A DNA stretch of 64,000 nucleotides from DASZHJ01 sp963735465 (GTDB lineage: Bacteria > Pseudomonadota > Alphaproteobacteria > ATCC43930 > CGMCC-115725). Shown here piece by piece: positions 42,862-51,360 of the stretch. The stretch spans positions 1,364,001 to 1,428,000 of the forward strand of contig CAVTLA010000001.1 of NCBI GenBank assembly GCA_963735465.1. Direction: 5' to 3'. A model generated the notes under the pieces. That model saw nothing but the letters and a program-made list of their open reading frames with translations, did no database searches and was not told the origin of the DNA. A program made the translations under genes and the position numbers. Position 1 is the stretch's first letter, and each line of letters opens with the position of its first letter.

Positions 42862-45179
42862 AGGCGGGCCGCCAGCACGAAGGTCTGCGCCGCGCCCACC
42901 CGCGGCAGGTAGAAGCTGCCGCGCGGCCGGAACAGGAAATCCTGGCGCAGGCGGTGATAGGCGGCTTCCGTCGCCTGCACGGTTCCCGGCAGCGCCGAAT
43001 CCGCCATCGCGCTGGCGGTCTGCACCGCATCGCCCCAGAGATTGAACACGCGCGGCTCGCTGCCCACCACGCTGCCGATGGCGACGCCGCAATCGATGCC
43101 GATGCGGAAGCCCTGCGGCCGGTCGGTCTCCTCGAAGAGGGCGATGCAGTGATCGCGCACCGCGAGCGCCACGTCGGCGATCTGCGCCGCGGCCGTGGTA
43201 TCGCCGGCAGCGAAGCCGGCGGCGGCCACCACCGCGTGGCCGACGATCTTGAGATAGGGAATGTTGTGCCGCGTCGCGATCTCCTGCAGCCCGCACGCGA
43301 TCTCGTGGGAGAGGCAGCGCTCCTCCGCCGAGCGGCGCGCCGCCAGCGCCATCGTGTCGGTGAAGTGGAGCGCCATGACCGCGACGCCGGAATAGACCTC
43401 GGCCTCGATCGTCGCGGCGTCGATGTCGCGGGACCTGAGCTCGGCGGAGAAGCTGCGGGTGCCGTCGCGGATGGCGGCGGCGGCGACCGTCGCACGCGCC
43501 GGTTCGCCGACGACGGCGGCGACGGATGCCTCCGCCAGGCGCAAGGCCACCATGTTGGCGCTGGCGCGGACGAAGTCGCGGCTGTCGGCGGCGTGCGGCG
43601 CATCCTCCAGCCAGATGACGCCGACCACCTGCGTCTCGCGCCGCACCGGCACCGCCAGCAGGGCGTGGGTTCCCAGCGGCGCCATCATCACCCGGTGCAG
43701 CTCCGACGTCCGCCGGTCGTTGGCCGCGTCGGCGATCTCCATCTCCCCGCCGGTCAGGATCTGGGCGAAGAACTGCGGCAGCTCGTCCCGATGCAGCTCC
43801 AGCCCATCGATATGGCCGCCGGTGTCGTGGTCGAAGCTGTCCTCACAGCGCAGCGTGCGCCCGCCCGACGTCAGCCGCCACAAGCTCGCGCGGCGGGCGC
43901 CGGTGACGTCGGCCAGGGTCTCGGTCAGGCCGCGCGGCGGCTCGCGGCGCGTCGGGTCGGTGAGGCTGGGATCGGAGGCGAGCGCCGCGAAGGCCGCGCT
44001 CTGGCGGCTGATGGCCTGTTGGCGCTCGAGCAGGAGCCGCGCGCCGCGGTCGGCGCGCAGGCCTTGCCGCATCAGCAGGAGGGCCAGGAGCGCCGCCACC
44101 ACGACGATCACCAGGGACATCGCCAGGGCCTTGCGGCTGCTGCTGGCGACGAAGCCGACGAAGTCGTTTTCGGGCACCACGATCATCAGCGACCAGTCGC
44201 GGCCGCCACTCTTCAGCGGCGCCACGGCGCTGATGTAGCGTTGGCCGTCCACCTCGATCACGCGCCGGCCGTAGCCGTCGACGCGGAAGCGGTCGTAAGC
44301 GTGAGTGAGCGCCGTGTCGGAAAGCTCGTCGACGCGGGCGGTGGCGAGCTCGCCCTTGGTCTCGCGCAGCATCTCGCGACCGACCGGCGCGGCGATAAGA
44401 TGGCCGGTGTCGTCGATGATAACGGCTCGGCCGCTCTTGCCGATCTCGAGGGTGGACAGGAATTTCGAGAGAGCGTCGAGGGTGATGTCGGCACCGAAGA
44501 CATAGGGACGGCCTTCCGCCAGGGGATAGCGAGCGGCGACGGTGATGCCGGGCTGGCGGCTGGTGAAGAAGACGTAGACGCCGGTCCAGAAGAGGTCGTC
44601 GGTGGCCAGCGCGCCCATGTACCAGGGCCGCGTCCGCGGGTCGTAATCGTCGTCAGGGGTCTCCTCGCGGCCGATCTCCTTGCCCGCGGCGTCGTGATGC
44701 AGCCACACGACGCTGCGCGGGCCCGGTGCATTGCGGATCAGCTTGATGTCGAGTCCCCCGGCGCCGCCGCGCCGAAACATGGTGTAATTGCCGTCGCCGT
44801 CGGCGAAGCTGAGATTGTCGATCTGAGGGATCTCCCGCAGCAGGCTGGCGGCGAAGCCCTCCACCATCCCGATGCGGTCGCCGACGGGATTGTTCCGCAC
44901 GGTATCGCGAGCGATGCGCACCGCGCGCGCGGGCGGATCGAGGTAGGCGGAGACGGCGAGCTCGATGCGGTTCTCCAAGGTCGCCAGCAGATCGTTCGAC
45001 AGCGCGAGGGCGCCGTCACGGTTGGCGCGATCGGCGTAGAGCGCGATGCCGAGGATCGTCGCGATCATCAGCACCACGCCGCCGATCGGGATCCCGATGC
45101 GCAGGGCGGCGCGGCGGCGGCGGCGGCGCTCGTCCAGGGGATCCGCGCCGATGTCGACGACCTGGCCGCTGACGCTCAT
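42858..45179 (-). CDS. Membrane sensor with Cache, GAF-like and degenerate class III cyclase domains
   Basis: 773 residues from the ATG at 45179 (MSVSGQVVD). An earlier ATG at 45272 adds 31 unlikely residues. TM1 is near 26-49. The periplasmic double-Cache domain (about 50-350) contains the family block TRPWYMGAL and YVFFTSRQPGITVAARYPL. TM2 lies at 352-371, a GAF-like domain at about 400-550, and a class III cyclase fold at about 590-770. The first metal Asp (608, FTD) is present, but the second is His648 (GHAV for GDAV), and the GDAVN-x-x-x-R catalytic pair is Gln720 and Ala724. cAMP synthesis is therefore doubtful. It heads the MCE operon. Confidence 0.75.
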   Translation of the reverse strand: MSVSGQVVDIGADPLDERRRRRRAALRIGIPIGGVVLMIATILGIALYADRANRDGALALSNDLLATLENRIELAVSAYLDPPARAVRIARDTVRNNPVGDRIGMVEGFAASLLREIPQIDNLSFADGDGNYTMFRRGGAGGLDIKLIRNAPGPRSVVWLHHDAAGKEIGREETPDDDYDPRTRPWYMGALATDDLFWTGVYVFFTSRQPGITVAARYPLAEGRPYVFGADITLDALSKFLSTLEIGKSGRAVIIDDTGHLIAAPVGREMLRETKGELATARVDELSDTALTHAYDRFRVDGYGRRVIEVDGQRYISAVAPLKSGGRDWSLMIVVPENDFVGFVASSSRKALAMSLVIVVVAALLALLLMRQGLRADRGARLLLERQQAISRQSAAFAALASDPSLTDPTRREPPRGLTETLADVTGARRASLWRLTSGGRTLRCEDSFDHDTGGHIDGLELHRDELPQFFAQILTGGEMEIADAANDRRTSELHRVMMAPLGTHALLAVPVRRETQVVGVIWLEDAPHAADSRDFVRASANMVALRLAEASVAAVVGEPARATVAAAAIRDGTRSFSAELRSRDIDAATIEAEVYSGVAVMALHFTDTMALAARRSAEERCLSHEIACGLQEIATRHNIPYLKIVGHAVVAAAGFAAGDTTAAAQIADVALAVRDHCIALFEETDRPQGFRIGIDCGVAIGSVVGSEPRVFNLWGDAVQTASAMADSALPGTVQATEAAYHRLRQDFLFRPRGSFYLPRVGAAQTFVLAARL

Positions 45180-45342
45180 GATGCGGTTCCCTGCCGAGTG
45201 CGGTAAGCATCCCAGACTAGCAGCCTCGTTGGCACAAAGCTGCGGCCCGGCGACGGGGTCGGTCGATATCACGCCGATGACTTGCGCCGCGCCGCCGAAG
45301 CGCTATTTTTCTGCATCGAATTCGCAACGGTGAGGGGAACCT

Positions 45343-46038
45343 ATGACGATCACGCTCTACGAGCTTGCCGGTGCCGAGGCGGATCGCCGTTTCAGCCCGT
45401 ATTGCTGGCGCTCGCGGCTGGCGCTGGCGCACAAGGACCTCGCCGTCGAGACGCTGCCGTGGCGCTTCACCGAGAAGGAGCGGCTGAAGGCGACCGGCCA
45501 GGGCCGGGTTCCCGTCATCATCGACAATGACAAGTGGATCGCCGATTCCTGGGCGATCGCCAACTATCTCGAGGATACCTATTCCGATCGCCCCTCGCTG
45601 TTCGGCGGTCCGGGCGGGCGGGCGCTCGCGAGCTTCTTCAACAATTGGGTCGATGCGATCCTGCAGCCGATCGCGGTGCGTCTCGTGGTGCGCGACATCT
45701 GGGAGCACGTGGACGAGCGCGATAAGGCGTATTTCCGCAAGAGCCGGGAGGATCGGTTCGGCATGACCCTGGAGCAGGTGCAGGCGGATCGCGACCAGCG
45801 CGTCGAGCAGCTCCGCCAGGCCTTGCAGCCGGCGCGGATGACGCTGCAGCGCCAGATGTTCCTCGGCGGCGAGGCGCCGCTCTATCCCGACTACATTCTC
45901 GCGGGCATGTTCCTGTGGACCCGCGGGATCAGTCCGTTCTCGCTGCTGGAGCCCGCGGATCCCATCGCCGCCTGGCGCGAGCGCATGCTCGATCTCTATG
46001 GCGGGATCGCGCGCCGGGCGAAGGGGTATCCAGTTTAG
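45343..46038 (+). CDS. Glutathione S-transferase family protein
   Basis: 231 residues. The N-terminal thioredoxin-like domain begins YELAGAEADRRFSPYCWRSRLALAH, in which FSPYCWR supplies the Ser/Cys glutathione site, and RVPVIIDNDKWIADSWAIANYL holds the cis-Pro and the DS motif. The C-terminal domain is all helical. The pattern is close to LigE/beta-etherase-like GSTs. No lignin pathway genes are adjacent. A strong hairpin follows the gene. Confidence 0.85.
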   Translation: MTITLYELAGAEADRRFSPYCWRSRLALAHKDLAVETLPWRFTEKERLKATGQGRVPVIIDNDKWIADSWAIANYLEDTYSDRPSLFGGPGGRALASFFNNWVDAILQPIAVRLVVRDIWEHVDERDKAYFRKSREDRFGMTLEQVQADRDQRVEQLRQALQPARMTLQRQMFLGGEAPLYPDYILAGMFLWTRGISPFSLLEPADPIAAWRERMLDLYGGIARRAKGYPV

Positions 46039-46083
46039 CGTCTCGGCGGATAAGGGGTGCGCATCGCCGATGCGCACATGAAC

Positions 46084-46112
46084 GGCTGGCCGCGTCGATG
46101 ACGCGGCCAGCC
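46084..46112. terminator. Bidirectional hairpin between convergent genes
   Basis: A perfect 12-bp stem, GGCTGGCCGCGT / ACGCGGCCAGCC, with a 5-base loop. It lies between the GST stop (46038) and the small transporter-subunit stop (46129). No T run on either side. Confidence 0.6.
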
Positions 46113-46128
46113 GATCTCATACAGACGA

Positions 46129-46248
46129 TTACTGAAACAACTTCAGAGCGTTGAACGCCGTCTCGATGACACCCCAGGCGAGCGGGATGCCGACGAAGCC
46201 CCAGGCTAGCACGAGCTTGAGGCCGTTGTTGTGCGCGTGGTGTTGCAT
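46129..46248 (-). CDS. MFS transporter small subunit (39 residues)
   Basis: The frame MQHHAHNNGLKLVLAWGFVG continues through a single Trp-rich membrane helix (PLAWGVIETAFNAL) and ends KLFQ. GAGGAAG lies about six bases before the ATG, and the gene follows the OFA carrier by 21 bases. Peptides of this length and pattern (LAW-x-x-VG-x-PL-x-WG) are known as small subunits found beside oxalate/formate antiporter-type MFS carriers. It is too short for most gene callers. Confidence 0.75.
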   Translation of the reverse strand: MQHHAHNNGLKLVLAWGFVGIPLAWGVIETAFNALKLFQ

Positions 46249-46269
46249 GACTGCTTCCTCGATCCCGGG

Positions 46270-47649
46270 CTAGAGGGCCGCTTCGGCGGCCTCGTCGGCG
46301 GACATATGATGCTTCTGGTCGACCGCCTGAATGTAGTAGTTGCAGATGAACCCGATCACCAGCAGCCCCGCCATCACGTACATGGTGACGTTGTAGGCGT
46401 CGGCCTTGGCGACGCCATGGTCGATGTTGTACTGGCGGATGTAGTTGACCAGCACCGGCCCGAAGATGCCGGCCATCGACCATGCGGTGATCAGCATCCC
46501 GTGGATGGCACCGACGTAGCGGGTGCCGAACATGTCCCGAAGATAGGCCGGCACGGTGGCGAAGCCGCCGCCGTACATGCTGATGATGACCAGGAAGCAC
46601 AGCACGAACAGCGTCACGTTGCCCGCGGCGCCGGTCTGCGGGACCATCGCATAGAGCAGGATGCCGAGGGCGAAGAATACGAAGTAGGTGTACTTTCGCC
46701 CGATCACGTCCGACGTCGAGGCCCAGAAGAACCGGCCGGCCATGTTGAACAGGCTCATCAGTCCGACGAAGCCGGCGGCCGCCACCGGCGTCACGCGGCC
46801 CGGGAACATTTCCTGGCTCATCGCCGAGGCCTGGCCCAGCACGCCGATGCCGGCGGTGACATTGAGACACAACACCCACCAGATCAGCCAGAATTGCGGC
46901 GTCTTCAGAGCTTGATAGACATAGACGTTCTGGTTGGTGATCAGCTTCTTCGGCTGCGCCGGCGCGACATAACCCTCAGGCTTCCAGCCCGGCGCGGGCA
47001 CCCGGACGATGGTCGATCCCACCATCATGAAAACCGCGTAGATCAGCCCCAGCCCGACGAAGGTCTCGGCGACGCCGATGTGAGTCGGCGACGAGAATTT
47101 CGCCATCAGCCAGACGGAGAGCGGCGAGGCGATGAAGGCGCCGCCGCCGAATCCCATGATCGCCATGCCCGTCGCCATGCCCGGCCGATCCGGGAACCAT
47201 TTGATCAAGGTCGAGACCGGCGAGATGTAGCCGATGCCGAGGCCGAAGCCGCCAAGCACGCCGTAGCCGAGATAGACGATCCAGATGCTGTGCACCCACA
47301 CGCCAATGGCGGACACGAGGAAGCCACCGCCCCAGCACAGCGCGGCGGCGAACATTGCCTTGCGCGGTCCGCCTTCCTCCACCCACCGACCGAGCACGGC
47401 GGCGGAAGCGCCCAGGAAGAAGATGGCGATGCTGAAGATCCAGCCGAGCTCGGTGAGCTTCCAGTCATCGGGCGTCGATTGTGTTATCCCGAGAAGCTTG
47501 GTCATCGGCAGGTTGAACACGCTGAACGCGTAAGCCTGTCCGATGCAGAGATGCACACAGAGCGCCGCCGGCGGGATCAGCCACCGGCTGTAGCCCGGGG
47601 GTGCGACCGTGTGCTGCCTGTCGAGAAATGAGAAGAGCGCCATGTGCAT
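46270..47649 (-). CDS. OFA family MFS transporter (oxalate/formate antiporter type)
   Basis: 459 residues with twelve membrane helices. Family marks are YSRWLIPPAALCVHLCIGQAYAFSVFNLP at helix 1, WIFSIAIFFLGASAAVLGRWVEEGGPRK, and GFGLGIGYISPVSTLIKWFPDRPGMATG, the OFA signature (given as blocks). The C-terminal half has GRFFWASTSDVIGRK. The substrate is probably a small carboxylate; no oxalyl-CoA decarboxylase is nearby, although a type III CoA-transferase is. The small-subunit gene follows. An ATG six bases downstream is an alternative start. Confidence 0.85.
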   Translation of the reverse strand: MHMALFSFLDRQHTVAPPGYSRWLIPPAALCVHLCIGQAYAFSVFNLPMTKLLGITQSTPDDWKLTELGWIFSIAIFFLGASAAVLGRWVEEGGPRKAMFAAALCWGGGFLVSAIGVWVHSIWIVYLGYGVLGGFGLGIGYISPVSTLIKWFPDRPGMATGMAIMGFGGGAFIASPLSVWLMAKFSSPTHIGVAETFVGLGLIYAVFMMVGSTIVRVPAPGWKPEGYVAPAQPKKLITNQNVYVYQALKTPQFWLIWWVLCLNVTAGIGVLGQASAMSQEMFPGRVTPVAAAGFVGLMSLFNMAGRFFWASTSDVIGRKYTYFVFFALGILLYAMVPQTGAAGNVTLFVLCFLVIISMYGGGFATVPAYLRDMFGTRYVGAIHGMLITAWSMAGIFGPVLVNYIRQYNIDHGVAKADAYNVTMYVMAGLLVIGFICNYYIQAVDQKHHMSADEAAEAAL

Positions 47650-47909
47650 AAGCTCCCGTCTTCGTTGGTCCGTCCCTATGCTTCGCCGCCGGATTGACTG
47701 TCCGGTCGATCGGTCCTTCGCAGGTTCAGGGTATATCCACCGTAGTTAACGGCAGGTAACTGACCGTCCCCCCTTTTGGAATTGAGGCATAAAAAAAGCA
47801 TTTGATCAATTCGCGATAGCATGCGGCCGGCGTGATTCTACGCGCGATCAAGGTAATGGCACTCGGGATCCTGCCCATTCGCCGCGCAAAGCGGGGCTCG
47901 ACTCGGAAA

Positions 47910-48356
47910 TCAGGTGGCGAGGCGGTCCTCGAGCCACTGCCGCAGCTGCGGTGTCAGCGGCTTCGCCTTGTGGGTGGCGTCGTCCATCAGCACCATGACG
48001 GACTCGGCGGTGGCGGTGCAGACCTCGCCCTTGAAGATGCCCTGGCCGACGCGGAAGGAGCTGCGGCCGATGGCGAGGACGCGGGTCCCGATGTCGACCT
48101 GGCCGGGATAGAAGAGCTCGGCGCGAAAATCGAGCTCCAGGCGCACGACGACGAAGTTGGCGCCGGGTCCCGCCAGCTGCAGCTTCTCGTCGTAGAGGAA
48201 GCTCACGCGGCCGGTCTCGCAGAACGTCGCGAAGACTGCGTTGTTGACGTGGCCCTGGCGGTCGGTGTCGCCGTAGCGCAGCTTGTCGTGGGTCCAGATC
48301 CCATAGGATCCGCGCTCGGTCGCGGGCGCCTGAGGCCGCTCGGCCGCGTCGGTCAT
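47910..48356 (-). CDS. 4HBT hot-dog thioesterase
   Basis: 148 residues, with AGGAG nine bases before the ATG. The active-site region is LRYGDTDRQGHVNNAVFATFCETGR, where YGDTDRQGHVNN holds the catalytic Asp of the 4-hydroxybenzoyl-CoA thioesterase family. VVVRLELDFRAELFYPGQV and FRVGQGIFKG complete the fold. It is the last gene of the CoA-transferase operon, 19 bases after the CaiB-type gene, and probably releases or recycles acyl-CoA intermediates. Confidence 0.85.
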   Translation of the reverse strand: MTDAAERPQAPATERGSYGIWTHDKLRYGDTDRQGHVNNAVFATFCETGRVSFLYDEKLQLAGPGANFVVVRLELDFRAELFYPGQVDIGTRVLAIGRSSFRVGQGIFKGEVCTATAESVMVLMDDATHKAKPLTPQLRQWLEDRLAT

Positions 48357-48375
48357 TGCCGCGATCTCCTGACGC

Positions 48376-49593
48376 CTATTCCGCCGCCGCCTTGCGCGGC
48401 GTCTCGATCGCGATGCCGCCGGCGAAGAGCCCGTCGATCTCGCTCTCGGTGTAGCCGGCCTCGGCGAGGACGTCCCGGGTCGAGGAGCCGAACACCGGCG
48501 GCGTCGAGCGCACGCTCGCCGGCGTGCGCGAGAGCTTCACGGGATTGCCGATGCCCTGATAGGCGCCGTGCTCCACCACCATGCCGCGGTGGCGCGTGTG
48601 CGGATGGTTGACCACGTCGGGCACGTCGAGCACGGGCCCGCAGGGCACGCCCTTCTCCAGCAGCGTCATCGCGAGCTGCTCGCCGTCGATCGAGGCAAGT
48701 CCCGCCTCGAGCTCCTCGCGCAGCGCCGCGCGATTGACCACGCGGTCGCCGTTGGTGCGGAAGCGCGGATCCTGCACCAGCTCCGGCCGGCCGATCTCGG
48801 CGCAGAAGCGCTGGAACTGCCGGTCGTTGCCGACGGCGACGAAGATGCGCTTTGTCTTCGTGCGGAACTGGTCGTAGGGGCTGACGTTCGGGTGCTGGTT
48901 GCCGGTGCGCTTCGGCGCCTGCTTCGAGAGGAACCAGTTGATCGTGTAGGGATGCAGCAGCGCCACCGCGCTGTCGTAGAGCGCGACCTCGACGAACTGT
49001 CCGCGGCCGGAGCGCGCGCGCTCCTGCAGCGCCAGCAGGATCGCGATGGTGGAGTTCATGCCGGTGGCGAGATCGACCACGGGCACGCCGACGCGGACCG
49101 GCGCGCCCTCGGGCTCGCCGTTGAGGCTCATGAGACCCGCCATCGCCTGCACCACCGCGTCGTAGCCGGGATATCCGCCAAGCGGCCCGTCGGCGCCGAA
49201 GCCGGAGACGCGGCAATGGATGAGACGAGGGAAGCGCTGCTTCAGCACCTCCTCGTAGCCCATGCCCCATTTCTCCAGGGTGCCGGTCTTGAAGTTCTCC
49301 ACCAGCACGTCGGCGCTCTCCAAAAGGCGCAGCACGACGTCGCGGCCCTCGGGCTTGGAGAGATCGAGGGCGACGCCGCGCTTGTTGCGGTTGATGCCGA
49401 TGAAGTAGGAGGCGGCGTCGCCCTGGAACGGCGGGCCCCAGGTGCGGGTCTCGTCGCCTTGGGGCGGCTCGATCTTGATCACCTCGGCGCCGTGGTCGGC
49501 GAGCATCTGGGTGCAGTAGGGGCCGCCCAGCACGCGGCTGAGGTCGATCACCTTGATGCCGGCGAGGGCGCCGGTATTGGTCTGCTGGCTCAT
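48376..49593 (-). CDS. Type III CoA-transferase (CaiB/BaiF)
   Basis: 405 residues from the ATG at 49593. Family blocks are IKVIDLSRVLGGPYCTQMLADHGAEVIKIEPPQGDETRTWGPPF, NRNKRGVALDLSKPEG and LVENFKTGTLEKWGMGYE (blocks of the conserved N-terminus). The nucleophilic Asp falls in the VDLATGM region, within GVPVVDLATGMNS. These enzymes move CoA between carboxylic acids. The gene sits between a two-subunit type I CoA-transferase and a thioesterase, on the same strand. Confidence 0.88.
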   Translation of the reverse strand: MSQQTNTGALAGIKVIDLSRVLGGPYCTQMLADHGAEVIKIEPPQGDETRTWGPPFQGDAASYFIGINRNKRGVALDLSKPEGRDVVLRLLESADVLVENFKTGTLEKWGMGYEEVLKQRFPRLIHCRVSGFGADGPLGGYPGYDAVVQAMAGLMSLNGEPEGAPVRVGVPVVDLATGMNSTIAILLALQERARSGRGQFVEVALYDSAVALLHPYTINWFLSKQAPKRTGNQHPNVSPYDQFRTKTKRIFVAVGNDRQFQRFCAEIGRPELVQDPRFRTNGDRVVNRAALREELEAGLASIDGEQLAMTLLEKGVPCGPVLDVPDVVNHPHTRHRGMVVEHGAYQGIGNPVKLSRTPASVRSTPPVFGSSTRDVLAEAGYTESEIDGLFAGGIAIETPRKAAAE

Positions 49594-49603
49594 GGTTCTT
49601 CCG

Positions 49604-50374
49604 TCAGGCTGCGGCGGTGGGAGTGGCGCTCTCGGCCGTGAGGCCGAAGACACGGGCGGCGAATTGGGGATAGAGCGTCTGCAGCTCCGGCGCAATGCTC
49701 CGGCGCAGCAGGTCGAGGGTCTCGGGTTTGGGCGCCGGCGTCACCGGAACCGCGGCGGGACGGTCGAACTCGAAGCCGGTGTTGTCCAGCACTTCCTCGA
49801 CGGTGTGACCGGGATGCACGCTCTCGAGACGAAAGCGGCCGCGCGCCTTGTCGAAGGCGAAATGGCAGAGCGGCGTCACCAGCGCCACCGGCCCGCCGCG
49901 GCGATAGACGTTGGGCGGGCTGACGCCGGGGGCGCTGACGAAATCCACCTTGGGCACCAGGGTGCGGCGCGAATGCTCGGTGCGGAACAGGATGACGCGC
50001 GGCACGACGAAATAGAGGTAGGCCGAGCCGAAAGAGCCGGGGAAGCGCGCCTTCGGATGGGCGTAGTCGCCGACCGCCACCAGGTTGATGTTGCCCTCGC
50101 CGTCGATCTGCGCGCCCGAGAGAAAGAACACGTCGATGCGGCCCTGGCCCGCGGCGTCGAAGAGCTCGCGGCCGCCGTCGGTGAAGAGATTGTGCTTCGG
50201 GCTCTGCTGCAGCGAGATGTGCGGCCGTCCGCCGCCGAGACGCTGGGCCAGGAACGCCGCCGCGGCGGGGATCGGCGAGTTGGCGCCGACCGCCACATGC
50301 TTCGCGCCCGAGATCAGGCGCAGCACCACGTCGATCAGGATTTCCTCGGAGACGGGTTCCTTGGCGAGGCTCAT
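49604..50374 (-). CDS. Type I CoA-transferase, beta subunit
   Basis: 256 residues, three bases after the alpha subunit stop. ANSPIPAAAAFLAQRL, DVFFLSGAQIDGEGNINLVAVGDY and VYRRGGPVALVTPLCHFAFD follow the beta-subunit pattern of the glutaconate/IpdAB-like branch. The Glu nucleophile of classic type I enzymes is not obvious here, as in IpdB-like members that act as hydrolases. It forms a heteromer with the gene at 50378. Confidence 0.85.
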   Translation of the reverse strand: MSLAKEPVSEEILIDVVLRLISGAKHVAVGANSPIPAAAAFLAQRLGGGRPHISLQQSPKHNLFTDGGRELFDAAGQGRIDVFFLSGAQIDGEGNINLVAVGDYAHPKARFPGSFGSAYLYFVVPRVILFRTEHSRRTLVPKVDFVSAPGVSPPNVYRRGGPVALVTPLCHFAFDKARGRFRLESVHPGHTVEEVLDNTGFEFDRPAAVPVTPAPKPETLDLLRRSIAPELQTLYPQFAARVFGLTAESATPTAAA

Positions 50375-50377
50375 GTC

Positions 50378-51196
50378 TCAGGCCGCGCGGCGCTGGAAGA
50401 CATGGCGCTCGAGGTAGGTGCGGAAACCCTCCTCGGTGGCGGCGAGGCGCATGTATTCCTGGATGTGGGCGCTGTCCTCGGGATAGCGCGAGCCGAATTT
50501 GAGGGGCCAGGCACCTTTCGGCGCCACCGCTACCGCCTCGACATAGAAGGCGGGGATCGTGGCGCCCGCGAGAATCTCGTCCTCCAGGAGATTGCCGTCG
50601 CGGATCTCCTCCACGGTGACGACGCTCCGAGCCGACGCGTGCGCCATGGTGAAGAGCTCGCGGCGCCGGCCGACCCAGACATTGCCATGCCGGTCCGCGA
50701 AAGGTGCGTGAAAGAGCGCCACGTCGGGCCGGATCGCCGGGACGATCAGGATCGGATCGTTCTCGCCGAGGGGATTGTCGATCACCATCCAGTCCGGCCG
50801 CACCTTCAGGAGATCGGAGCCGATGACGCCGCGGAGCGGCAGGAACGGTACGCCCTTCTCCGACGCCTGCAATGCGGCGTGAAGTGCGGGACATGTGGCG
50901 TCCTTGATCGGTAGCGTGCCGGCTTTCGCCGCGGCGGCGAAGCGCGGGCCTGGGCCGAGCTCGCCCATGGCCACCGCCGAGGTCTCGATTTCCGCCAACG
51001 CGCCGGCGCCGATCAGGAGATCCGCCTGCAGCGACGACGTCGGCAGGGTGAGCAGGCGAAGACCGGAGACGCCGCGGCGGATGAGGGCGCGGGTCGCCTC
51101 CATGGCGACGCCGCCGTAGTCCGGCGGCACGACCACCGTCATGCCATCCTCGATGATGGCGGCGGCAGCCTCCAGCGGGCGCAACATCTCGGTCAC
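50378..51196 (-). CDS. Type I CoA-transferase, alpha subunit
   Basis: 272 residues from a GTG at 51196, nine bases after GGAGGAG. It contains the alpha-subunit blocks IIEDGMTVVVPPDYGGVAME, LRLLTLPTSSLQADLLIGAGAL, VRPDWMVIDNPLGENDPILIVPAIRPDVALFHAPFADRHGNVW (in parts) and AHASARSVVTVEEI. It is the first gene of a four-gene operon: alpha, beta, CaiB-type transferase, thioesterase. The unit probably activates and degrades an organic acid; the identity of the acid is unknown. Confidence 0.85.
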   Translation of the reverse strand: MTEMLRPLEAAAAIIEDGMTVVVPPDYGGVAMEATRALIRRGVSGLRLLTLPTSSLQADLLIGAGALAEIETSAVAMGELGPGPRFAAAAKAGTLPIKDATCPALHAALQASEKGVPFLPLRGVIGSDLLKVRPDWMVIDNPLGENDPILIVPAIRPDVALFHAPFADRHGNVWVGRRRELFTMAHASARSVVTVEEIRDGNLLEDEILAGATIPAFYVEAVAVAPKGAWPLKFGSRYPEDSAHIQEYMRLAATEEGFRTYLERHVFQRRAA

Positions 51197-51360
51197 GGCG
51201 TCACTCCTCCACCAACCCTCGCGGACCCGGGAAGGGTAAGCATCCGGACCGGGCCCGGCAAGGGCAAGGCCTGCCCACGAGACCGTTGCGCTTGGCGGCG
51301 GTCGGGCCCTACCGTGGCAGCCGCTACGGGACGGAAACCATCAAAGGACGGGCTCTCCTC

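Noticed and set aside
41318..43603. A 761-codon open frame on the minus strand across the ATPase, permease and cyclase genes.
   Set aside because: Only its last 232 codons (the ATPase-like gene) are coding; the rest is the wrong frame of the permease and cyclase, rich in Arg/Ser runs typical of GC-rich shadows.
42954..45206. A 750-codon plus-strand open frame antisense to the Cache-cyclase gene.
   Set aside because: Pure His/Arg/Gly-rich antisense sequence; the minus-strand gene has all the domain signals.
47785..47815. A possible FNR/FixK box (TTGATCAATT) upstream of the OFA carrier.
   Set aside because: The half-sites abut without the four-base spacer that FNR-type sites need.
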